This document shows positions 44,978-53,371 of a stretch of 64,000 nucleotides of DNA, piece by piece. Both the position numbers and the translations under genes were made by a program. Below the pieces are notes generated by a model, which was given only the letters and a program-made list of their open reading frames with translations, was not told the origin of the DNA and made no database searches. Source of the stretch: Roseiarcus sp963782255 (lineage in GTDB: Bacteria > Pseudomonadota > Alphaproteobacteria > Rhizobiales > Beijerinckiaceae); contig CAWAIS010000001.1 of NCBI GenBank assembly GCA_963782255.1, positions 4,030,001-4,094,000 of the forward strand. Direction: 5' to 3'. The number at the start of each line of letters is the position of its first letter. Positions within the stretch are counted from its first letter, which is position 1.

Positions 44978-46456
44978 TCATCGGACGCCTCCGCCGGCCG
45001 CACGCCGCAATCCCCTCAGAATGGCTTCCGTCGCCGGAGGCGGCGTCGCGCCGAGCGCGGCCTCGGCCGCGACCGCCAATCCAAGCAGAGCAGCGTCGCC
45101 GCCTGCAAGACCGTCGAGCTCCAGTCCCACCGGCAAGCCGGAGTCCGTAAGACCAACGGGGATGCTGACGCCGGGCGCCCCGATCGCGCAAGTCATGGCG
45201 GTGTTGCGGATCAGCACGCCGACTTTGCTGACGGACTTTCCGCCGACCACGACCTCGTCCTCGAACTCATCTCCGCTCGCCGGGATGACCGGCGCGGTCA
45301 AGGGCTCGATCGGAAAGGCGATTGCGTCGAGCCGGTGGGCGCTAAAGATCTCGGCGTATTGCGCCCGAACGGCTTCGCGTTGGCGGGTCCGCGCTGCGGC
45401 GACCACTTCCGGTGGGAAGGCGGCGTCGCGCGCTCTGTCGAAAAGCCGCCGGGTGTCCCGGCTCGCGATGCGCGCGATCACTTCCGCGGCGTCGAGGTGC
45501 AGCCCATGACGGGCGAAGTGGATTGCCAGATCGCCCTTGAAGCCATTGATCAGCAAGATCTCGAATACGCGCCAAGCCGCGGGGGCGAAATCGGACACAT
45601 CGACGTCGATTAGGATCGCCCCCGCGTCGCGCAGACGAACCGTCGCCCCATCCGCCACTTTCGGCACGTCGTCGTCCAACCCCTCCCAATGATGGCCGCG
45701 CGGCAGGCCGACACGCACTCCCCTGAGCTCGATCTTTGGGATCGTCTCGCCCGCAATCGCCTCGTGCAGGGGCGCGACGCCGTCGACTGTTCGCGCCATC
45801 GGGCCGATCGTATCCAGATCGAGCGCCAGCGGCACGACACCCTCGTCCGAATAGAGTTTGCGGACGCCCGCGAACGAGGGGCGCAGCGCCGAAGTTCCGC
45901 AAAACGCCGAGGGAATGCGCACCGAGCCTGCTGTGTCCGACCCGAGTCCCGCCGCAACTATTCGCGCCGCGAGCGCGGCCGCGGTTCCGCCGCTCGAGCC
46001 TCCCGGGGTGCGGGCCGGATCGTGGGGATTGCGGACGAAGCCGAAGACGGGGTTGGAAGATGTGCCGCCGCCCGCGAGCTCATGCATGTTGGCTTTGCCG
46101 AACAAGAGCGCGCCCGCGCGCCAGAGCGTCGCTGCAACGGGCGCGTCGGCCTGCGGCATGAAGGACTTCATAGTCGCAGTTCCGGCGGAGGTCGGGAAGC
46201 CGACGGTGTCGATATTGTCCTTGACTGCGACGGGGAGCGCGCCGAGCGGCCCGAGCCGCGCCCCGCGCAGCCGCGCCTTGTCGACGCCGCGAGCCTCCTC
46301 GAGTAGGCGATCCTCGTCCATCCAGGCGATTGCATTGAGCCCCTCAAGCGCGCGCTGCCGCTCGATGAGGCGCGCCGCGAAGGCCTCGGCCTTCATCGCG
46401 CCATCGCGGATATGCGCGACGGCCTCGCGAGCGGAAAGATCGATCGGGTCAGCCAC
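44978..46456 (-). CDS. Amidase-signature family hydrolase
   Basis: 492 residues with the Ser-Ser-Lys triad: LPVAVKDNIDTVGFPTSAGT (Lys), TPGGSSGGTAAALAARIVAA and GLGSDTAGSVRIPSAFCGTS (both Ser). GTG 46456 begins VADPIDLSAREAVAHIRDGA, 5 bases after the stop of the SDR gene. The substrate is unknown. Amide hydrolysis could prepare the growth substrate, or the enzyme may act on an unrelated amide imported by the Liv-type transporter. Confidence 0.85.
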   Translation of the reverse strand: MADPIDLSAREAVAHIRDGAMKAEAFAARLIERQRALEGLNAIAWMDEDRLLEEARGVDKARLRGARLGPLGALPVAVKDNIDTVGFPTSAGTATMKSFMPQADAPVAATLWRAGALLFGKANMHELAGGGTSSNPVFGFVRNPHDPARTPGGSSGGTAAALAARIVAAGLGSDTAGSVRIPSAFCGTSALRPSFAGVRKLYSDEGVVPLALDLDTIGPMARTVDGVAPLHEAIAGETIPKIELRGVRVGLPRGHHWEGLDDDVPKVADGATVRLRDAGAILIDVDVSDFAPAAWRVFEILLINGFKGDLAIHFARHGLHLDAAEVIARIASRDTRRLFDRARDAAFPPEVVAAARTRQREAVRAQYAEIFSAHRLDAIAFPIEPLTAPVIPASGDEFEDEVVVGGKSVSKVGVLIRNTAMTCAIGAPGVSIPVGLTDSGLPVGLELDGLAGGDAALLGLAVAAEAALGATPPPATEAILRGLRRAAGGGVR

Positions 46457-46461
46457 GGCGT

Positions 46462-47265
46462 TCAGCTGACCGTCATGCCGCCGTCGACGACGATCTCCGC
46501 GCCGGTCATCCAGCCGGACAGATCGGAAGCCAGAAACAGCGCGGCGCGTGCGATGTCCGCGGGCACGCCGGTGCGGCCGAGCGGATAAGCGTTGGCCATG
46601 TCGGCGTGCGCGGTCGCTTCGCTTGGCAGCATGCCGAATTTGACGAATTCGCCGATCAGATTGCGGCCCATGTCGGTCTCGACGTAGCCGGGATGGATCG
46701 AATTGACCCTGATGCCGTAGCCGAGCACGCCAAACTCGACAGCGGCAGCCTTGGTCAGGAGTCGCACGCCGCCTTTTGAAGCGCTGTAGGCGCCGAGCCC
46801 GGCCGTGCCGATAAGGCCGGCGACGGACGACAAGTTGATAATCGAGCCACCGCGTCCGGCTGCGCCGCCAGGACGCATTGTGCGCGCCGCGTACTTGTGG
46901 CCGAGCAGCACGCCGTTGACGTTGATGTCGATGAGACGACGCGCTCGCGCGATGTCGAGATCCGCGAGATGCGCCGCCTCCTCGATCGCCGCGTTGTTGA
47001 CGAGGATGTCGAGGCCGCCGAACGTCGCAACCGCATGGCCAACCGCGGCCGCCCACTGCGCTTCGTCGACGACGTCCTGATGGGCGTAACTAGCGAGGTG
47101 CCCCGCGGCCTTGTCGGCGGCGGTTTGTCGTCCCTTCTCGTCCGTGACGTCACCGAGCACGACCGCCGCGCCGTGCTCGGCGAGGAGACGCGCGGTCTCG
47201 GCGCCGATACCCCCGGCTGCGCCGGTGATCAGGGCGACTTTTCCTTTGAGATCGATCAGGCTCAC
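46462..47265 (-). CDS. Short-chain dehydrogenase (alcohol/cyclic alcohol type)
   Basis: 267 residues: VALITGAAGGIGAETARLLA, NNAAIEEAAHL, SSVAGLIGTAGLGAYSASKG (Tyr/Lys) and C-terminal MTGAEIVVDGGMTVS. It resembles cyclopentanol/cyclohexanol and 1-phenylethanol dehydrogenase-like SDRs in general layout, but family-level assignment is all the sequence supports. The start overlaps the stop of the upstream dehydrogenase by 4 bases (ATGA), so the two oxidoreductases are made together. Confidence 0.8.
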   Translation of the reverse strand: MSLIDLKGKVALITGAAGGIGAETARLLAEHGAAVVLGDVTDEKGRQTAADKAAGHLASYAHQDVVDEAQWAAAVGHAVATFGGLDILVNNAAIEEAAHLADLDIARARRLIDINVNGVLLGHKYAARTMRPGGAAGRGGSIINLSSVAGLIGTAGLGAYSASKGGVRLLTKAAAVEFGVLGYGIRVNSIHPGYVETDMGRNLIGEFVKFGMLPSEATAHADMANAYPLGRTGVPADIARAALFLASDLSGWMTGAEIVVDGGMTVS

Positions 47266-48389
47266 GGCGCCGTCCTTTGCTTCTCATCGTCGGGCATGCG
47301 CAGGATAGGCTTGACGACTTTCCCCGTTTCGGAATCGTGCAGCGCGTCGTTGATCCTGTCAAAGGGATAGAAGGTGACGAGCTTGTCGAAGGGGAAGCGG
47401 CCCTGCATGAAGAGTTCGATCAGAACGGGGATGAAGACCTGCGGGGTTGCGTCACCCTCGACGATGCCGCGAAACTTGCGGCCCGCCGTCATCAGGCCCA
47501 TCAGGTCGAGCGTCACTTCGGTCCCGAGCGGAGCGGCGCCGACGGTGCCGCATTCGCCGCGCAGGGCAAGGCTGTCGACCGCCTTGCGGATGACCGCGGG
47601 CGCTCCCGTTGTGTCGAAGGAGAAGGTCGCACCGCCGCCGGTCGCCTCGGCGACCCGCGCGACAAGGTCCGGATCGGCGCCGTCTATCATATGCGTCGCG
47701 CCGAGTTCGCGGGCAAGCGCAAGACGCTCCGGGTTGAGATCGACCGCAACGACAGTCGTCGCGCCGACCACCTTCGCCGCCAAGACGGCGCTCAGGCCGA
47801 CCGAACCGGCGCCGAACACTGCAAGCAAATCGCCGACGCCAACCTTGAGCGCATTGATGATCGTCCCGGCGCCGGTCTGCACGCCGCAGGCGAGCGGCCC
47901 GAGCAGGTGCAGCGGGGCGTCCTTACGCACCTTGACGACATTGCGCGGATGGCAGAGCGCGTAGCTCGCGAACGACGACTGGCCGAAGAAGTTGCCATGG
48001 ATGACCTCGCCGCCGTTCGAGATCGGGCTCGTCCCGTCGGGCCTGAGGCCCGCAAAGTTATAGCCGAAGAAGTCGTGGCAGTAGCCCGCTTCGTCGTCGC
48101 GGCAGCTAGGGCAATGGCCGCAGGAATTGTACGACATCACGACATGATCGCCTGGCGAGACGCCGCTGGCGAAGCGCCCCGCCTTGACCACAATTCCTGC
48201 GCCCTCGTGTCCGAGGACGATCGGTTGGGGCACCGGAAAGGCCTGGTCGCGCATCGCCAGGTCGGTGTGACAGACGCCGGTCGCGACGAGCCTGACCAGG
48301 ATCTCGTCGTCGCGCGGCTCGGCGAGATCGACCATTTCCAGCGACATCGGCGCGGCCGGCGCGCGGGTTACCGCGGCTCGAATTCTCAT
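47262..48389 (-). CDS. Zinc-dependent (aryl-)alcohol dehydrogenase
   Basis: 375 residues, class III/aryl-alcohol type: catalytic Cys in VATGVCHTDLAMRDQAFPV, GHEGAGIVVKAG, structural-zinc motif CGHCPSCRDDEAGYC, the substrate-loop FFGYNFAGLRPDGTSPI, and NAD site LAVFGAGSVGLSAVLAAKV. Similar to benzyl-alcohol dehydrogenases. ATG 48389. It follows livM by about 50 bases and is coupled to the SDR. A role in oxidising the imported alcohol to an aldehyde or ketone is inferred from context. Confidence 0.83.
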   Translation of the reverse strand: MRIRAAVTRAPAAPMSLEMVDLAEPRDDEILVRLVATGVCHTDLAMRDQAFPVPQPIVLGHEGAGIVVKAGRFASGVSPGDHVVMSYNSCGHCPSCRDDEAGYCHDFFGYNFAGLRPDGTSPISNGGEVIHGNFFGQSSFASYALCHPRNVVKVRKDAPLHLLGPLACGVQTGAGTIINALKVGVGDLLAVFGAGSVGLSAVLAAKVVGATTVVAVDLNPERLALARELGATHMIDGADPDLVARVAEATGGGATFSFDTTGAPAVIRKAVDSLALRGECGTVGAAPLGTEVTLDLMGLMTAGRKFRGIVEGDATPQVFIPVLIELFMQGRFPFDKLVTFYPFDRINDALHDSETGKVVKPILRMPDDEKQRTAP

Positions 48390-48440
48390 GACGCGAAATC
48401 CTCCCTCGATTGTGTTCGAACACGTTCGCGCGCGGCGCAG

Positions 48441-49481
48441 TTAGCCGCCCAGCCCCATGGGTTCGTCGGACTTTCGCCCATGGCCAGCCGGCAGGCGCAA
48501 CCGGTAACCGACCGGCAGGAGACGAATGCCAAAGCGGCTTTCGATCTCGCCCCAGAGGCCGCGCGGCAGGAACAGCGCGAAGAGAATGGCGACAATGCCC
48601 AATCCCGCCATGTACCAGACGCCGTTCTCGCCGAACTCGTTTTGCAGAACGAAGAACAAGACCGCCCCAAGGATCGGCCCCTCGAACGTGCCAAGACCAC
48701 CGACCAGCGCCATCAGGATCATGTAAGCGGTCCACTGCACCCCGAAATTGGTCTTCGGCTGAAAGGTGACGGAGGTCGCGAGCCAAAGGACGCCGGCCAG
48801 CGCACAACCGAAGGCCGCCAGGACAAAGACCGTTCGCTTGGCGGCCTGGACCCTGACGCCGACCGAGGCTGCCGCCTCCTCGTCGTCGCGTATGGCCTGG
48901 ATCGACGCGCCGAACGGGCTGCGCAAGAGCACGAAGATCGCCCTGAGCAGCAGGAGCATCGAGGCGAGCGCGAGCCAGTAATTGGTCGCAAGACGCTGCT
49001 CATGGGTGAAGGCGTTGAGCGAGATCATCGACGTGCCGGTCTCGCCCTGGATCAGAGGATCCTGGTTGACAAGGAGGTGGAGCGCTTCGGCCAACACCCA
49101 CATGCCGATCGAGAACTCCCCGCCGCGCAGCCTCAGCATGAAGAAGGAGATCGGGACCGCCAAAACGGCCGCGCCAACGGCCCCCGCGATCAGGGACGGG
49201 TAGGCCGGAAATCCGTGGACGGAGAGCTGGATCGCGAAATAGGCGCCGATACCGAAAAAGGCCTGCTGCCCGACCGAAACAAGGCCGGCATAGCCGGCGA
49301 GCGCATTCCACATCGAAGCCAGAATGACGTAGACGAAGAGCGTCGTCAGCTTGTCGACGACGTTCGCGCTGCCGATCAGCGGCGTGACCGCCAGCGCGAC
49401 GACGATGATCGCGACCGCAACGCCGAACGCCGCCAATTCGCGGGTCCACCGCTCGACCGCGAATGTCGGCGCGCCGCTCAT
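48441..49481 (-). CDS. livM: Liv-type ABC transporter permease (LivM)
   Basis: 346 residues, about nine hydrophobic segments (for example FGVAVAIIVVALAVTPLIG and GFPAYPSLIAGAVGAAVLAV). The family landmarks are GLVSVGQQAFFGIGAYFA, RSPFGASIQAIRDDEEAAAS (cytoplasmic coupling loop) and MALVGGLGTFEGPILGAVL. ATG 49481 overlaps the livH stop. With LivHFG and the binding protein it forms an importer whose substrate, judged by the operon, is an aromatic or small polar carboxylate/amide rather than necessarily an amino acid. Confidence 0.88.
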   Translation of the reverse strand: MSGAPTFAVERWTRELAAFGVAVAIIVVALAVTPLIGSANVVDKLTTLFVYVILASMWNALAGYAGLVSVGQQAFFGIGAYFAIQLSVHGFPAYPSLIAGAVGAAVLAVPISFFMLRLRGGEFSIGMWVLAEALHLLVNQDPLIQGETGTSMISLNAFTHEQRLATNYWLALASMLLLLRAIFVLLRSPFGASIQAIRDDEEAAASVGVRVQAAKRTVFVLAAFGCALAGVLWLATSVTFQPKTNFGVQWTAYMILMALVGGLGTFEGPILGAVLFFVLQNEFGENGVWYMAGLGIVAILFALFLPRGLWGEIESRFGIRLLPVGYRLRLPAGHGRKSDEPMGLGG

Positions 49482-50380
49482 CCGCCAAGTCCGAGCGAGG
49501 AGCGAAGGCCGCCGCGCGAGCGCGTCCATTCCCGGAAAATCCTGAGGCCGAGCACTGCGAGGAACGTCAGATGCCCCGCGAGAAGAAACCACTTCGGATC
49601 GAGCGCGGCGCCGATCGACTGAGCGAGACCAAGGACGATCCCCCCGATCAGCGTCCCCCACAGCGATCCGATCCCGCCGATCACCACCGCCTCGAAAGCG
49701 AAAATGAGCTGCATCGGGCCGGAATATGGATCGAACGTGGCGCGCATCGCGAGCATCGTGCCGGCGATGGCGACTGTCGCGACCGCTATGGCGGCCGCGA
49801 TCGCATAAACGGCGCGCGCATTGACGCCGACGAGTTCGGCCGTGTCCGGGTCCTCAGCCGTCGCCCGGATCGCCCGGCCGAGCGAGGTGCGTTTGAGAAA
49901 CAGGGAAAGGCCGCCAAGGAGGACGACCGCCAGCACAAAAATCAGCGCCCCAATATAGCTGACAGTGAGCTGGCTGGTGACTTCGAGGCTGTCGAAAGCA
50001 AGGTCACCGATCATGTCGCCGAGAGAGCGCGTATCGGCTCCATAGGCTTCAAACAGCATATTCTGTACTGCGATGGACAGGCCAAAGGTCGCCAGCAGCG
50101 GCACGAGCATGCCCGAGCGCAGGCTGCGCTCCAGGATCCCGCGCTGCAGGAGCCATCCGACCGCAGCCATGATCGGCAGGACCGCGAGCAGCGCGAGGAA
50201 CGGCGAGATGCCGGTATAATCCGAAATCGAGAAGACAAGGAAAGCCGACAGGATCGCGAGGTCGCCGTGCGCAAGATTGATGATGCGCATCACGCCGAAC
50301 ATCAGCGAAAGACCGCAGGCGAGAAGCGCGTAATAGCCGCCGAGCAGGACGCCTTGCACGATGAGATTGACGACGCTCAT
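49478..50380 (-). CDS. livH: Liv-type ABC transporter permease (LivH)
   Basis: 300 residues, eight or so membrane segments: MSVVNLIVQGVLLGGYYALL, FGVMRIINLAHGDLAILSAF, coupling loop TSLGRAIRATAEDPDTAELV and FEAVVIGGIGSLWGTLIGGI. ATG 50380 overlaps the livF stop by 4 bases. It forms the heterodimeric membrane channel with LivM. Confidence 0.9.
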   Translation of the reverse strand: MSVVNLIVQGVLLGGYYALLACGLSLMFGVMRIINLAHGDLAILSAFLVFSISDYTGISPFLALLAVLPIMAAVGWLLQRGILERSLRSGMLVPLLATFGLSIAVQNMLFEAYGADTRSLGDMIGDLAFDSLEVTSQLTVSYIGALIFVLAVVLLGGLSLFLKRTSLGRAIRATAEDPDTAELVGVNARAVYAIAAAIAVATVAIAGTMLAMRATFDPYSGPMQLIFAFEAVVIGGIGSLWGTLIGGIVLGLAQSIGAALDPKWFLLAGHLTFLAVLGLRIFREWTRSRGGLRSSLGLGG

Positions 50381-51108
50381 GCGCGCCCTCGCGCGATGGT
50401 CCCGGCCCGATGGAGGCCGAAATAAGCGTCGACGATCTGGTCGCGCGTCACCGCCGCGGCGGGACTGTCGAGGACGATCCGGCCCTCGAGCATGCACATC
50501 ACCCGCGTCGCGACGCTGAGCGCGCGGCTGAGCTCCTGTTCCACCAGGACGAGCGTCGCTCCGCCCGCGAGCAGCGACCGCATCGACCGGTAGAGTTGCT
50601 CGATGACCACGGGCGCGAGTCCGAGCGAGACTTCGTCGAGCAGGATCAGGCGCGGATTGGTCATCAGCGCGCGGCCGATCGCCGCCGCCTGCCGCTCGCC
50701 GCCCGAGAGATTCCCCGTCAGCGCGTCCTTGCGCGCGCGCAGCATGGGGAAAAGCTCCATCACCCTATCCAGCGACCAGTATCCGCGGCGGCCAACCCGC
50801 ATCGCGACCTGAAGATTTTCCTGCACCGTCATGCCGCCGAACAGGCGGCGCCCCTCGGGCGCCAACGCGATGCCCTGCGCAACGCGTCTGTGCGCCCGCA
50901 GGGCCGTGACATCGGTTCCGTCGAACACGATGACGCCGGAGGCGGGCGCGTGCGCGCCGGCGATGGCGCGCAAGAGCGTCGACTTGCCCGCCCCATTGGC
51001 CCCGACCAGCGCCACGATCTCACCCTCGCCGACCGCGAACGAGACCTCGCGCACGGCTTGCAGGAGGCCGTGGCGTACGTCGAGCCGGTCGACCGCGAGC
51101 AGGCTCAC
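50377..51108 (-). CDS. livF: Liv-type ABC transporter ATPase (LivF)
   Basis: 243 residues with all ABC motifs: Walker A VGANGAGKSTLLRAIAGA, Q-loop GIALAPEGRRLFGGMTVQEN, signature LSGGERQAAAIGRALMTNP and Walker B LILLDEVSLGLAP. The short length and EGRRLF segment identify the LivF rather than the LivG subunit. Overlaps livG and livH by 4 bases each. Confidence 0.9.
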   Translation of the reverse strand: MSLLAVDRLDVRHGLLQAVREVSFAVGEGEIVALVGANGAGKSTLLRAIAGAHAPASGVIVFDGTDVTALRAHRRVAQGIALAPEGRRLFGGMTVQENLQVAMRVGRRGYWSLDRVMELFPMLRARKDALTGNLSGGERQAAAIGRALMTNPRLILLDEVSLGLAPVVIEQLYRSMRSLLAGGATLVLVEQELSRALSVATRVMCMLEGRIVLDSPAAAVTRDQIVDAYFGLHRAGTIARGRA

Positions 51109-51857
51109 GTCGCGCCGCTTCCCAGATAGGCGTCAACGACCGCCGCGTCGGACATCACCGTCCGGGGATCTCCATCCGCGATGATGCGGCCGGAGACCAT
51201 GCAGACCAGCCGCTCGACCACTTGCAGGAGAACGTGGACGATGTGCTCGATCCAGACGATCGCCATGCCGCGCCTCCGCATCTCGCGGATCGTCCCGACA
51301 AGCTGGTCGGTTTCCTCGTCGGTAAGCCCGCCGCCGATTTCGTCGAGCAGCACGACCACGGGATCGGTCGCCAGCACGCGAGCGAGCTCCAGGCGCTTGC
51401 GATCGAGAAGGCCTAGCGTCTCGGCGCGCCGATTGGCCGCCGCAAGCATGTCGCAGAGTTCAAGCGAGTCCACGCAATTTCGATAGGCTTTGGCGCCGCG
51501 GAGTTTTCCGCCCGCCGTCGCGGCGACATAGACGTTTTCGAAAACGGTCATGCCGCCGAAAGGCCTCGGCACCTGATGCGTCTTGGCGATGCCGAGGCGA
51601 CTTCGGTCGGAGGCGTCCGCCCCCGTGATATTGGCGCCGCGAAAATGCACCGTGCCGCCGGAAGCGGGCAGTCCGCCGGCGAGCACGCTCAACAACGTGG
51701 TTTTTCCGGCACCGTTGGGACCGACGATGCCGACCGCTTCGTCGGCCCCGACGGAAAAGTTCACCTGATCGAGAACCGTCAGCGCGCCGAACCGCTTGGT
51801 GACGCCGGTGCCGTCGAGGATGGCGCCTGTTCCTTGCGGCGACACGTGAGGGCTCAA
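51105..51857 (-). CDS. livG: Liv-type ABC transporter ATPase (LivG)
   Basis: 250 residues: Walker A VGPNGAGKTTLLSVLAGGL and Q-loop THQVPRPFGGMTVFENVYVA. The signature region is atypical, LGLLDRKRLELARVLATDP, where LS-G-Q would be expected; Walker B is VVVLLDEIGGGLTDEE. The LLDRK variant recalls a subset of Liv-type ATPases with LP-G-RK, so it is probably active. ATG 51857 overlaps the stop of the binding-protein gene. Confidence 0.87.
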   Translation of the reverse strand: MSPHVSPQGTGAILDGTGVTKRFGALTVLDQVNFSVGADEAVGIVGPNGAGKTTLLSVLAGGLPASGGTVHFRGANITGADASDRSRLGIAKTHQVPRPFGGMTVFENVYVAATAGGKLRGAKAYRNCVDSLELCDMLAAANRRAETLGLLDRKRLELARVLATDPVVVLLDEIGGGLTDEETDQLVGTIREMRRRGMAIVWIEHIVHVLLQVVERLVCMVSGRIIADGDPRTVMSDAAVVDAYLGSGAT

Positions 51858-53194
51858 CCGTTATAGGGGCGCAGTTGGGCCTGGACCGGAACGTTCTTAT
51901 CGTTGGCGTTCTCGGTGATGACCAAGTCGAGTTTGAACTTGCTGCCCGGCTTTGCCTTGATCCACTGCGTGCCGATGATCGGCGTGTTGAAGCAATTCGG
52001 CACCGGTCCCTTGGTGAAATCGATCGGACCGACCGTCGTTGGGGTTTTCAGCGTGCTCAGCGCCTTAGCGACGCCCGCCTTGTCGGTCGGATTCCCGCTC
52101 GTCTGCAGCGCCGCCACCCCTGCGTCGAACAACGACATGGTCGCGCCAAGCTGTTGTGTCCATTGCTTGCCGGTCGTCTTCTCGTAGCCTTCGGCGATTT
52201 CGTTGGAGGCTCGTCCGGTGAGAGGCGACTTATAGGGGAAGTCCTTATGCCAGTAGCAGGCGCTGGCCAGTCCCGGGCCGAGAGAGCCGAGCGCCTCGAC
52301 CTGTGACGGGAAGAGGCCTGTCTTGGCGATCTGCGCGATCTTCACCATCTTGGTGTAGCCCTGCTGCGCGGCTTGTCGCCAGAAGGTGGCGAAGTCGGGC
52401 GGGATCGGGAACGTGTTGAAGATTTCGCAGTTCTCGGCCTTGAACTTGGCGATCTGCGACGAAAAGTCGGTCGTGCCGTCTTCGTAGCCGCCGGGATCGA
52501 CGATAGTGAAGCCCGCTTTCGCCAGGGCCGGAGCGAGATGCTCGCGGATCCCATTGCCGTCCGCGTCGTTGGGATAGAGAACGGCGACTTTCTTGTTGGT
52601 CTTCACCGGCCCGTTCCACTGCGAGACATAGCAGTTGAAGAAGTCGTGGGCGCCGAAGCTGAAGAGATAGCTCCACTTGAACGGCGACGGCTGCCCCGGC
52701 TTCGCGCCGCGGCCGAAATAGAACGCCTCCCACGGCATGACGGTCGAAAGGCTGGGAACGCCCGCCGCCTCGCATGCGTCCGCGACAGGGTTGACGACTT
52801 CCGGAGTCGAGGTCGACAGCATCATGTCGACCTTGTCGCTTTCGATAAGCTCCTTGGCGAGCTGTCCGGAGCGCACGGGATCCGACTGCGTGTCCTTGCT
52901 GATGATCTCGACGCCGTATGTCTTTCCGCCAATCGCAACGCCCTTTTCCAGCGCCTTGCGGACCTGCGTCAGGATGTAGGGATCGGTCTCGCCGAACCCT
53001 GCCAGCGGGCCGGTCAGCGGGCTCACGAACCCGACCTTGAGGGTCGCATCCGCGGCTCGCGCAGGATCCGCGAGAGTGAACGGCCCGGCCATCGCCAGTG
53101 CGCCGGCGCCATATCCCGCCGTCTTGACGAAGTCGCGCCGCGTGACCGCGAGGGGATCCGCCTCCGTCTGGGGCCCTGATTGTTTCTTGTCCAT
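51854..53194 (-). CDS. livK: Tat-exported substrate-binding protein of the Liv-type transporter
   Basis: 446 residues. A twin-arginine signal is visible: TRRDFVKTAGYGAGALAMAG with cleavage likely after DPARA. The mature part is a type I periplasmic binding fold: LKVGFVSPLTGPLAGFGETD, MMLSTSTPEVVNPVADACEA, KKVAVLYPNDADGNGIREHL and KAGFTIVDPGGYEDGTTDFS. ATG 53194 with GGGAGGAAGAC upstream. It lies 177 bases after the carboxyltransferase gene, the largest gap in the train, so an internal promoter is possible. Ligand unknown. Confidence 0.88.
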   Translation of the reverse strand: MDKKQSGPQTEADPLAVTRRDFVKTAGYGAGALAMAGPFTLADPARAADATLKVGFVSPLTGPLAGFGETDPYILTQVRKALEKGVAIGGKTYGVEIISKDTQSDPVRSGQLAKELIESDKVDMMLSTSTPEVVNPVADACEAAGVPSLSTVMPWEAFYFGRGAKPGQPSPFKWSYLFSFGAHDFFNCYVSQWNGPVKTNKKVAVLYPNDADGNGIREHLAPALAKAGFTIVDPGGYEDGTTDFSSQIAKFKAENCEIFNTFPIPPDFATFWRQAAQQGYTKMVKIAQIAKTGLFPSQVEALGSLGPGLASACYWHKDFPYKSPLTGRASNEIAEGYEKTTGKQWTQQLGATMSLFDAGVAALQTSGNPTDKAGVAKALSTLKTPTTVGPIDFTKGPVPNCFNTPIIGTQWIKAKPGSKFKLDLVITENANDKNVPVQAQLRPYNG

Positions 53195-53371
53195 GTCTTC
53201 CTCCCGATGTTGGGGGAGACGCGGAACGCGAAGCATGAAGCTCCGTCTTGGTCCCCTCCCGAATTCCATTCTGATGTTAGCGCCCCCGAACGCCCCCTGT
53301 CGCCATGTTTTTTCGTGCTCTGGGGGCCGACATCGGGGAACCGAGTGTTACCCTGTGTCGCACCGGCTTCG

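Noticed and set aside
47277..49622. A 781-codon open frame on the plus strand opposite the dehydrogenase and livM genes, and similar long antisense frames elsewhere
   Set aside because: They mirror strongly conserved genes on the other strand, lack ribosome sites and recognisable domains, and are the usual by-product of high GC content.
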